From assembly GCA_013362555.1 (NCBI GenBank), contig JABFVX010000205.1, positions 1 to 6,037 of the forward strand: a DNA stretch of 6,037 bases. Reading direction: 5' to 3'. Within the stretch, counting starts at the first letter, position 1; every line of letters starts with the position of its first letter. This document shows positions 1 through 5,078 of this stretch, one piece after another. The notes under the pieces were generated by a model, which was not told the origin of the DNA, made no database searches, and worked only from the letters and a program-made list of their open reading frames with translations. This DNA is from Mycobacteriaceae bacterium. GTDB lineage: Bacteria > Actinomycetota > Actinomycetes > Mycobacteriales > Mycobacteriaceae. Both the position numbers and the translations under genes were made by a program.

Positions 1-495
1 GAAGTCCACCGCTAGCAAGGCCAGCCCGAGCAGCGTCCCCGCCAGGATGCCTTCTTGGTAGAAGATGTTGAACAGTGCGAAAGCCTGCACCCGCCGCTCG
101 CCCGCGTCGGCGGCGAGGTAGGCGCGGACGGCCGGATTGAACAGTGCTCCGGCGAATCCGGTTGCGGCGGAGGCGATGATCAAGGCCGGCAGCGACTGGA
201 CCACCGCGAGCAGCAGAAAACCCACAGTGCGCAACAGACATCCGGCCACGATCAGCGGCTTGTAGCCGAGCCGGTCGGCCAGAGTGCCGCCGATCAGGAA
301 CATGCCCTGCTGGGAGAAGTTCCGCACGCCGAGCACCAGCCCGACCGTCCAGGCCGCGAGACCGACAGTGCCGGAAAGATACCCGGCGAGGTAGGGCATG
401 AGCAGGTAGAAGCCGAGGTTGATGGCGAACTGGTTCACCATCAGCATCCGGGCGGGCCGGTCGAAGGTGCGGAACTCGGCGAGAATGTCGGTCAT
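1..495 (-). CDS. MFS transporter, N-terminal 165 residues (truncated by window edge)
   Basis: Inner-membrane transporter of the major facilitator superfamily, likely a proton-driven exporter of a small molecule. The substrate is not readable. The visible part holds about four to five hydrophobic helices (roughly residues 17-40, 46-70, 79-100, 103-126 and 145 onward). The classical MFS motif A lies between helices 2 and 3: G70-x-L72-A-D74-R-x-G77-x-K79. The ATG at 495-493 overlaps the TGA of the upstream cysK2-like gene as ATGA, so the two are very likely translationally coupled and act together. In M. tuberculosis an MFS gene (Rv0849) follows cysK2 (Rv0848), and this looks like its counterpart. 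From that context the transporter may move a sulfur amino acid or related metabolite; this is inference. The C-terminal half lies outside the window. Confidence 0.9.
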   Translation of the reverse strand, partial: MTDILAEFRTFDRPARMLMVNQFAINLGFYLLMPYLAGYLSGTVGLAAWTVGLVLGVRNFSQQGMFLIGGTLADRLGYKPLIVAGCLLRTVGFLLLAVVQSLPALIIASAATGFAGALFNPAVRAYLAADAGERRVQAFALFNIFYQEGILAGTLLGLALLAVDF

Positions 496-1652
496 CGGCG
501 GGCCTTGTCGATCTGCGGATTTCGGTGCGTTTGCGGCGTTGCGCCCGCGATCGCGCCGCGTGGGTCGAGGACGGTCGTTGTGCGGGTCCACGAGTTCACC
601 ACCCGCTCGCCCGGGTAGGCGACAGTGTCCGGCTCGTCGGGCAGCGGGCTGTCGAGCAGGCCGTGCTCCGCGCAGTATTCGTCGTTGGAGATGGTGTCGA
701 AATAGCGTTGCGGGCCATCGGGAAACACCGCGGCGATGCGGGTTCCGGCCGGGCGGGTGCGGGCTGCCCAGCCCGCGACCAGCGCCACGGCTCCGACGCT
801 CCACCCGCCGCCCGCGTGATGGGTGGCGGCCAAGGTGCGCGTGGTGCGGACCGCCTCGGCCGGTGCGACCCAGTGCACTTCGTTGAACGCCGGGTAGTCG
901 ACGTTGTCCGGGTAGATGCTGGAGCCGAGGCCGCGCATCAGGCGCGGGCCCGCGGGCTGGCCGAAGATGGTGGAAGACACGGTGTCCACGCCGATCAGCT
1001 CCAGGTGCGGGAAGAAGCGGCGCAGCACCCGCGACACACCGGCGGAGTGGCCGCCGGTGCCGACCGAGCACACCAGCACGTCCACTCGGCCGAGTTGGGC
1101 GACCAGCTCGAAGGCCAGGGACTTGTAGGCGTCGACGTTGTCCGGGTTGCGGTACTGATCCGGCGACCACGAGAATGGTTCGGCCGCTTGGAGTTCCGCG
1201 ACTCGGTCGCGACGCGCCTGCTGCCAGCCGCCGACCGGGTGCGGCTCGGTGACCACGTCGACCCGGGCGCCGTGCGCTGCGAGCAGCCGGTGCAGGATGG
1301 GTTCCAGGCCGGGGTCGGTGACGACGGTCACCGGGTGCCGGTGGGCGATGCCCGCCAAGGCGAGTCCGGAACCCAGTGTGCCGCTGGTTGATTCAATAAT
1401 GCGTGCGCCGGGCAGTAGGTCGCCGCGGGCTTCGGCGCTGCGGACCATGTGCAGCGCGGGGCGGTCTTTCATGCCGCCGGGGTTGTATCCCTCCAGCTTG
1501 GCCCAGAAGCCGCGGCCCGCCGGGGCGAGCGGCTCCGACACCCACAGCACCGGGGTGTTGCCGACCAGTGCGCCGGGCTGATGCGCCCGGGCGCTGGTGA
1601 AGGCGGACGGGTTGTCGAGCAGCAGCGTGTCCGTGCCGAATATGTCGTTCAT
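492..1652 (-). CDS. cysK2: PLP-dependent cysteine-synthase-family enzyme, CysK2-like (S-sulfocysteine synthase)
   Basis: Cytosolic fold-type II PLP enzyme of 386 aa. Visible motifs are GNTPVLW (31-37), PGGMKDRPA with the PLP Schiff-base lysine K62, ESTSGTLGSG (87-96) in the place of the substrate-binding TSGNTG loop, the phosphate-binding loop VGTGGHSAG (197-205), GWSVGA (283-288) and PDGPQRYFDT (311-320). A tail of about 65 residues follows the last motif. In ordinary O-acetylserine sulfhydrylases the loop has Asn and Thr where this protein has T92 and L93, and the phosphate loop has Thr where this has H202, so a shifted substrate is likely. M. tuberculosis CysK2 makes S-sulfocysteine from O-phosphoserine and thiosulfate. 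The call rests on the fold plus the lpqS-cysK2-MFS gene order. The first ATG (1652-1650) was chosen; an in-frame TTG at 1730 would add an Arg-rich, unconvincing leader. The Shine-Dalgarno is weak. Another cysteine synthase or cysteine lyase activity is possible. Confidence 0.78.
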   Translation of the reverse strand: MNDIFGTDTLLLDNPSAFTSARAHQPGALVGNTPVLWVSEPLAPAGRGFWAKLEGYNPGGMKDRPALHMVRSAEARGDLLPGARIIESTSGTLGSGLALAGIAHRHPVTVVTDPGLEPILHRLLAAHGARVDVVTEPHPVGGWQQARRDRVAELQAAEPFSWSPDQYRNPDNVDAYKSLAFELVAQLGRVDVLVCSVGTGGHSAGVSRVLRRFFPHLELIGVDTVSSTIFGQPAGPRLMRGLGSSIYPDNVDYPAFNEVHWVAPAEAVRTTRTLAATHHAGGGWSVGAVALVAGWAARTRPAGTRIAAVFPDGPQRYFDTISNDEYCAEHGLLDSPLPDEPDTVAYPGERVVNSWTRTTTVLDPRGAIAGATPQTHRNPQIDKARR

Positions 1653-1780
1653 GGTTGCATCGATTCCGTTGCGGCGCTGCACAGCAGCGCGTTGGCGCCG
1701 AGACGGCGGCCCGGGAGCCTGTGTGCGCAACAGCGCGGGGCTCGCGAACAGCTCGTGTCGTGACAGGGCAGTCGGTCGCC

Positions 1781-1804
1781 GACCCCGGTGTTCACCGCGG
1801 GGTC
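1781..1804 (-). terminator. Possible hairpin in the lpqS-cysK2 intergenic gap
   Basis: On the minus strand GACCCC and GGGGTC pair around an inner GGT-GAAC-ACC stem-loop, with a 2-nt GC bulge. The element begins about 13 nt after the lpqS-like stop codon and has no U tract. It could be a partial terminator, a pause site or an mRNA-stability element that lowers cysK2-MFS expression relative to lpqS. The rest of the 165-nt gap (1653-1817) shows nothing I can assign. Confidence 0.3.
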
Positions 1805-1817
1805 TGACGCAGGCCTG

Positions 1818-2222
1818 TCACCGCCGGGAGATGCAGAATCGATGCAATATGTCGCGCCCCCTCGCCGGGGCCGGTGCGAGTGCGGGCGGTCCGCGGGTGG
1901 CGGCGGCCGCCGTCCCGAGCAGGCCGATGAGCACCGCGGCCGCTACGAGCAGCTGGGGAATGACGTCCGGTCGCGGCCGCACGGAGGTGAGGGCGGCCGC
2001 GTGCGACACATGCGCCGCGATGTCGGCGGTGTGCCCGCCGACATGGGAGTGTCCGGGCGCTGCCGCGGTCGAGGCGGAGTGGTGGTGCGTCGCGCTCGGA
2101 TGACCCGCGTGGTCCGCGGCCACCAGCGCACATTCGGTGGCCCCGAACGCCAGCAGCCAACCCGCCAGGATCAGCCCGGCGACGATCCACCGCCGCGATG
2201 TCCGGTCCCCAGTGCGCCTCAC
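1818..2222 (-). CDS. lpqS: LpqS-like His-rich membrane protein, putative copper-handling
   Basis: Small envelope protein of 134 aa, near the remembered length of mycobacterial LpqS (about 130). An Arg-rich N-terminus precedes a hydrophobic segment (about 12-28). An extracytoplasmic stretch then carries ten histidines between residues 38 and 74 (H38, H41, H46-H48, H58, H60, H64, H71, H74), a plausible Cu-binding region. A second hydrophobic helix (about 86-108) and a basic tail RDILHRFCISRR with Cys130 follow. No convincing lipobox is seen, because Cys31 is preceded by ATE, so lipidation is doubtful. The GTG at 2222-2220 was chosen because the inferred transcription start falls on or next to it, giving a leaderless mRNA; the ATG at 2240 would lie inside the operator. 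The copper role is inferred from the histidines, the CsoR/RicR-like operator and the neighbouring cysK2 and MFS genes. Direct sequence homology to LpqS was not tested. Confidence 0.72.
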   Translation of the reverse strand: MRRTGDRTSRRWIVAGLILAGWLLAFGATECALVAADHAGHPSATHHHSASTAAAPGHSHVGGHTADIAAHVSHAAALTSVRPRPDVIPQLLVAAAVLIGLLGTAAAATRGPPALAPAPARGRDILHRFCISRR

Positions 2223-2229
2223 CGCACTG

Positions 2230-2258
2230 ACTATACCCATACGGGGTATCTGTGCCCA
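2230..2258 (-). promoter_or_regulatory. Promoter of the lpqS-like/cysK2/MFS operon, leaderless type
   Basis: On the minus strand a -35 TGGGCA (2258-2253) and a -10 TATAGT (2235-2230) are separated by exactly 17 nt. Seven nucleotides lie between the -10 and the GTG at 2222, so transcription probably starts at 2223 or 2222 and the mRNA has no 5' UTR. Leaderless mRNAs are common in actinobacteria. No Shine-Dalgarno precedes the GTG, which agrees. Confidence 0.62.
2233..2249. promoter_or_regulatory. CsoR/RicR-type copper operator (ATACCC-N5-GGGTAT)
   Basis: Perfect 6-bp inverted repeat: plus strand ATACCCATACGGGGTAT. It fills most of the promoter spacer and overlaps three bases of the -10 of the lpqS-like gene, the right place for a repressor that leaves when Cu(I) binds. 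GC-tract inverted repeats flanked by TA are typical of CsoR-family operators. In M. tuberculosis the lpqS promoter is controlled by RicR, a CsoR-family repressor. No csoR or ricR gene lies in this window, so the regulator would act in trans. Confidence 0.7.
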
Positions 2259-2276
2259 GTGTGTGGCCCGCCACCT

Positions 2277-2335
2277 TTCCTCCAGAATGACCCGTGACGT
2301 GCGCTGGGCGCACGTCACGGGTCATTCTGGAGGAA
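2277..2335. repeat. 59-bp palindrome, copy 1 (28-bp arms, TGG loop)
   Basis: Perfect inverted repeat with arms 2277-2304 and 2308-2335 around TGG (2305-2307). The left arm starts TTCCTCCAGAATGACCCG and ends GTGCGC. Each arm holds two TGAC boxes 7 bp apart (TGACCCG-TGACGT). It lies between the copper promoter and the araC gene, and its right arm covers the -35 zone of the likely araC promoter. It may be a DNA operator, an RNA hairpin (bidirectional terminator) or a mobile palindromic unit. Copy 2 is at 3342-3400. Confidence 0.95.
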
Positions 2336-2337
2336 GC

Positions 2338-2343
2338 TATTAT
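2338..2343 (+). promoter_or_regulatory. Candidate -10 box of the araC-family gene
   Basis: TATTAT matches the TATAAT consensus at five of six bases and starts 2 bp after the first palindrome. Transcription would start near 2350, giving a UTR of about 24 nt that carries the Shine-Dalgarno. No good -35 hexamer exists at 16-18 bp spacing because that region is the palindrome arm. This suggests an activator-dependent promoter, or one governed by a protein bound to the palindrome. Confidence 0.4.
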
Positions 2344-2360
2344 CGCGTTTCCGCCGTGGC

Positions 2361-2368
2361 GGAGGAGG
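2361..2368 (+). promoter_or_regulatory. Strong Shine-Dalgarno of the araC-family gene
   Basis: GGAGGAGG lies 5 nt before the ATG at 2374 and decides this start over the longer in-frame extension upstream, which would read through the palindrome. The first bases overlap a small CCGCC-GT-GGCGG inverted repeat (2351-2362) that could partly mask it. Confidence 0.75.
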
Positions 2369-2373
2369 TTGTC

Positions 2374-3315
2374 ATGGTGCAGGTGGTTCGATTCGAGACT
2401 ACTGTGTTCGAGCCTGCCGACCGCTTCCAGGCTTGGCGGGACACGGTGGCAGGTGCGCATTCGCGTTCCGAGGTGCGCAGTGACCACGAGGACGATTTCC
2501 GGGCCGGAATTCATGCCGTGAGATTTGGCGCGGTACAGGTCGTTTCCATGGCGATGCCCGCGGTCCATACCGATCGCACCGCTCGTCACATTCGGCAGAC
2601 GGGCTCCGACGACATTGAGTTGGACTTCACCAGGGTCGGCTCCGCGGGCGTCGAGCAGGGCGGGAGGTACACGGTCTTGGAACCCGGCGCCGCGCTGATA
2701 GTGGATTCCGCGTTTCCGCAGCAGGCGTGGTGCGGGCCCGGGTTCGGTGAGTACATGTCGGTGCAGATTCCCCGCGCGGTGTTCAGTGCCGTCGCCAGTG
2801 GAGCCGAGGTCGCAGGCCGCGGACCGCTGCGTCTCGACCGAGGCCTCGGCGCTGTCCTGGTGAGCCACCTCGATGCGCTGCTCGCGCACGGCGCCGAATG
2901 CACCGAGTCCGAAGCGGCCGCCTTGGAGCGCATTACGCTCGACCTCGTCGGGGCGCTGTGCGCCGAGTATTCGCCCACCGATTCGCTGCTCGCGCGCATC
3001 AAGCTCTACATCCAGCACCATGCCGCCGACAGTGGGCTGTGCCCAGCGCAAATCGCCGCTGCCCACCACGTCAGCCTCCGCTACGTGCACCGCCTGTTCC
3101 AGGCCGAAAGTGTCACGGTTTCCGCATACATTCGCGCCGCCCGGCTTGAGCGCTGTCGGACCGACCTGGCGGACCCGCGCCATGACGGCCGTCCCGTGCA
3201 CGCCATCGGAGCGAGATGGGGCTTCGCCGATCCTTCCCACTTCACGCGCGTGTTCCGGGAGGCATACGGCGCGACGCCCTTCGAGTACCGCAGCGGTCGC
3301 CGCGCCGCGTCCTGA
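2374..3315 (+). CDS. AraC/XylS-family transcriptional regulator
   Basis: DNA-binding regulator of 313 aa, the usual length for this family. Residues about 8-185 resemble the AraC-binding-like sensor domain (as in FeaR/NphR-type activators), with an all-beta core that includes YTVLEPGAALIVDSAFP (99-115). The C-terminal AraC DNA-binding domain has a first helix-turn-helix at about 222-243 (CPAQIAAAHHVSLRYVHRLF). The second lies at about 275-298 and includes the family signature GFADPSHFTRVFREAYG (283-299) followed by TPFEYR. The start is fixed by GGAGGAGG 5 nt upstream; GTG at 2377 is less likely. The gene is bracketed by two 59-bp palindromes (2277-2335 and 3342-3400), diverges from the copper operon and is followed by a fragment of a related regulator. 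The effector and targets are unknown. Autoregulation or control of the nearby P450/VOC genes is plausible but only inferred from position. Confidence 0.9.
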   Translation: MVQVVRFETTVFEPADRFQAWRDTVAGAHSRSEVRSDHEDDFRAGIHAVRFGAVQVVSMAMPAVHTDRTARHIRQTGSDDIELDFTRVGSAGVEQGGRYTVLEPGAALIVDSAFPQQAWCGPGFGEYMSVQIPRAVFSAVASGAEVAGRGPLRLDRGLGAVLVSHLDALLAHGAECTESEAAALERITLDLVGALCAEYSPTDSLLARIKLYIQHHAADSGLCPAQIAAAHHVSLRYVHRLFQAESVTVSAYIRAARLERCRTDLADPRHDGRPVHAIGARWGFADPSHFTRVFREAYGATPFEYRSGRRAAS

Positions 3316-3341
3316 CGTCGGCGGCGACCGATCAACAATGC

Positions 3342-3400
3342 AACCTCCAGAATGACTCATGACGTGCGTTGGACGCACGTCATGAGTCATTTTGGAGGTT
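3342..3400. repeat. 59-bp palindrome, copy 2 (28-bp arms, TGG loop)
   Basis: Inverted repeat with arms 3342-3369 and 3373-3400 around TGG (3370-3372), starting 27 nt after the araC stop. The left arm starts AACCTCCAGAATGACTCA and ends GTGCGT. There is one mismatch (CATTTTGG in the right arm), which would be a G-U pair in plus-strand RNA. It differs from copy 1 at arm positions 1, 2, 16, 18 and 28, and every difference is matched in the opposite arm. By position it could end araC transcription, although no U tract follows. Confidence 0.95.
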
Positions 3401-3413
3401 CGCAAACTCTCAC

Positions 3414-3668
3414 CTGGCATCGGGAAGGGGTATCCGGGCGCTGCGGTTGGAGCAATGCAGGCGCGAGCTTGCCGATCCCGGCCATGACCTGCGTCCGGTG
3501 CATGGCATCGGCGCCCGCTGGGGGTTCTCGGACGGTCCGCATTTCACCCGGGCGTTCCGGGCGGTGTTCGGGCGCACTCCAGCGGAGTACCGGCGGGCGC
3601 GGGACGGCTCAGCGGCGTTCGGTGAGGAAGGCGACAACGGGAGTCTTCGTGTTCAGCGTGAGCAGTGA
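3414..3668 (+). pseudogene. Orphan C-terminal fragment of a second AraC-family regulator
   Basis: Frame +3 encodes only the end of an AraC DNA-binding domain: IRALRLEQCRRELADP, then VHGIGARWGFSDGPHF, TRAFRAVFGRTPAEYR, then a short tail to the stop at 3666-3668. Over the 54 residues aligned with the end of the intact regulator (IRAARLERC to FEYR), 38 are identical. The sensor domain and first helix-turn-helix are absent, and no start codon with a ribosome site exists. Homology begins about 35-40 nt after palindrome 2, with non-homologous sequence between. Up to its stop it overlaps the 3' end of the convergent P450 gene by 60 nt. It is best read as the remnant of an older paralogue truncated by deletion or by arrival of the palindrome/araC module. 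Such a piece could in theory still bind DNA as a single HTH, but there is no sign it is translated. Confidence 0.75.
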
Positions 3669-4967
3669 GGCGGGGGTGAGGTCGGGGTTGGGAATGGTGA
3701 GGTGGAAACGGGCGAGGAGGGTGGACAGCGCGATCTGCATTTCGGTGAGAGCGAAGACATTGCCGATGCACATGTGCCCGCCGATGCCGAACGGGAGGTA
3801 GGCATGCCGATCTCGTTCGGCGACAGCGGACGGAGTGAACCTGTCCGGATCGAATTGTAATGGCTGCCGCCAGAATTCGGGCTGTCGGTGCGCGTGGTAG
3901 ATGCTGTAGATGATCTGGCTTCCGGCGGCGATCGGGTAATCGCCGATCATGTCGTCCTCCTCGGCACACCGGTACGCCTGCCAGCCGGGCGGGTACAGGC
4001 GCAACACCTCGTCGAGAACCTGTTTCGCGTAGGGCAATTGCGCCAGGTCTGCCATCGTGGCGGTGCGGCCGGACAGCGTCTCGGCGGCCTCATCGCGCAC
4101 CTTGCGCAGGGTCTCCGGATGCTCGTGCATCAGCAGCAGTGTCCACGTCAAAGTCAGTGCGCTTGTTTCGTGGCCCGCGAACAGCATCGTGATCACTTCG
4201 TCGCGAAGTTCCTTGTCGGAGAGTTTCTCTCCGGTGTCCGCATCGACGGCGTCCATGAACATCGGCAGGAGCCCTTCGCGATTCGGGGTGGCGTCGGACC
4301 GGAAACGCGCGATGAGGCCGTAGACGATGGCGTCCAATTCCGCGATGGAGCGCCAAAACCGACGGTGACCCGGCGTAGGCACTTTCAGTGGCACGAACGG
4401 CGCGCGAATGAACCGGCCCAGCTCGGTATTCGCGTGGTGAGCGGCCACGGCGAAACGGCGCAGTTCCGGGCTGTCCGGTTCCATCCCGAACAGGGCCTGT
4501 AGGACGATGTCCAGCGTGAGCCTGCTCATGTGGTCGTTGACGACGATAGGCGTGCCGGAACGCGCGATCTCGGACCACGCATCCGCGGTCCGCTCCACCG
4601 CTGCTGTCATCACTTCGCCCAGTGCGGCGATCTTCGTATGGTGGAAGGCGGGCTGCGCAAGCCTGCGGTTGCGCCGCCACTTGGCGTGGTCGGCGATTGT
4701 GGCCAAGCCGCGGCCCATGAACGGCTCGATCATGGCGTAGCTGTCGGTGTTGCGGGTGAAGTTGCTCATCCGCTCCTGCAGGATGCACCTGAGGTGGCGG
4801 GGGTGCGTGAGGGCAACCAGCGGACCGTTCAGCAAGTCCAGCCGAAAGATGTCGCCGTGGCGCGCACTGAGATCGCTCAGCAGGGTGATCGGATCGGATA
4901 CGAACCGTCTGGTGTTGCGAAATCGCCCGGCTGCCACCGGAAGCGGCGAGAGTGCGGTGGAGGTCAT
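3609..4967 (-). CDS. Cytochrome P450 monooxygenase
   Basis: Complete heme-thiolate monooxygenase of 452 aa with all family landmarks. These are the C-helix W97-x3-R101, the oxygen-activating I-helix motif AGHETS (264-269), the K-helix E320-V-L-R323, FDPDRF (372-377) and the heme loop FGIGGHMCIG (393-402) with ligand Cys400. The AGxET I-helix and overall layout are closer to the bacterial P450s that look eukaryotic-like (PtlI, CYP102 heme domain) than to the P450cam group. No reductase domain is fused and no ferredoxin gene is visible, so electrons must come from elsewhere. The substrate is not predictable. ATG 4967 was chosen; a TTG three codons upstream is less likely. There is no proper Shine-Dalgarno, but a TATCGT box (4981-4976) lies 8 nt upstream, so translation may be near-leaderless. 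It is divergent from the VOC-like gene and convergent with the araC remnant. Confidence 0.95.
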   Translation of the reverse strand: MTSTALSPLPVAAGRFRNTRRFVSDPITLLSDLSARHGDIFRLDLLNGPLVALTHPRHLRCILQERMSNFTRNTDSYAMIEPFMGRGLATIADHAKWRRNRRLAQPAFHHTKIAALGEVMTAAVERTADAWSEIARSGTPIVVNDHMSRLTLDIVLQALFGMEPDSPELRRFAVAAHHANTELGRFIRAPFVPLKVPTPGHRRFWRSIAELDAIVYGLIARFRSDATPNREGLLPMFMDAVDADTGEKLSDKELRDEVITMLFAGHETSALTLTWTLLLMHEHPETLRKVRDEAAETLSGRTATMADLAQLPYAKQVLDEVLRLYPPGWQAYRCAEEDDMIGDYPIAAGSQIIYSIYHAHRQPEFWRQPLQFDPDRFTPSAVAERDRHAYLPFGIGGHMCIGNVFALTEMQIALSTLLARFHLTIPNPDLTPASLLTLNTKTPVVAFLTERR

Positions 4968-4975
4968 ATCCAGCA

Positions 4976-4981
4976 ACGATA
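4976..4981 (-). promoter_or_regulatory. Candidate -10 box of the P450 gene
   Basis: On the minus strand TATCGT sits 8 nt before the ATG at 4967, which would place the transcription start 1-2 nt before or at the start codon. No good -35 hexamer is seen at 17-18 bp, so the call is weak. Confidence 0.3.
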
Positions 4982-5008
4982 GTGTTCACAGGCCTTTCCG
5001 GCGAGATC

Positions 5009-5037
5009 TTGACATTGGTGTACATCAGCGTTCTACT
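5009..5037 (+). promoter_or_regulatory. Promoter of the VOC-like protein gene
   Basis: A perfect -35 TTGACA (5009-5014), a 17-bp spacer and the -10 TCTACT (5032-5037, four of six consensus bases). Transcription would start near 5044, giving a UTR of about 35 nt before the ATG at 5079. Confidence 0.6.
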
Positions 5038-5040
5038 GAT
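5024..5040. promoter_or_regulatory. Inverted repeat ATCAG-N7-CTGAT, possible operator
   Basis: Five-base perfect half-sites spaced by 7 bp straddle the -10 of the plus-strand promoter in the P450/VOC divergent region. The size and placement suit a dimeric repressor that could act on one or both genes. The short arms mean chance occurrence is possible. Confidence 0.35.
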
Positions 5041-5064
5041 CCGACCCGGTTGGGGGATTGATGT

Positions 5065-5070
5065 GAAAGG
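5065..5070 (+). promoter_or_regulatory. Shine-Dalgarno of the VOC-like gene
   Basis: GAAAGG lies 8 nt before the ATG at 5079. The upstream in-frame ATG at 5061 is followed at once by TGA, so 5079 is the first usable ATG in this frame. Confidence 0.6.
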
Positions 5071-5078
5071 CCTCCTCG

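Noticed and set aside
525..1391. Plus-strand open frames opposite the cysK2-like gene
   Set aside because: Mirror frames of a well-supported PLP enzyme, with no recognisable motifs.
2223..2318. Longer starts for the lpqS-like protein (GTG 2318, ATG 2240)
   Set aside because: Both lie upstream of the inferred transcription start, inside the promoter, operator or palindrome, and add non-family residues before the first membrane helix.
2277..2335. Palindrome 1 as a simple intrinsic terminator
   Set aside because: No U tract follows on either strand, and it lies upstream of both divergent genes, where no transcript is expected to end. It may still act on read-through RNA.
2137..2373. N-terminal extension of the AraC regulator starting at 2137
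   Set aside because: It would translate antisense of the lpqS-like gene, the copper operator and the whole palindrome. The GGAGGAGG before ATG 2374 gives a normal family-length protein.
2277..3400. Insertion sequence or CRISPR interpretation of the palindrome pair
   Set aside because: No transposase, no target-site duplication that I can see, only two copies and no regular spacers. The enclosed gene is an AraC regulator, not a recombinase.
1792..3420. Long minus-strand open frame (542 codons) across the araC gene and both palindromes
   Set aside because: Antisense shadow of a high-GC coding region: low-complexity Arg/Gly/His composition, no domain, and it crosses the divergent promoters and the intact araC gene.
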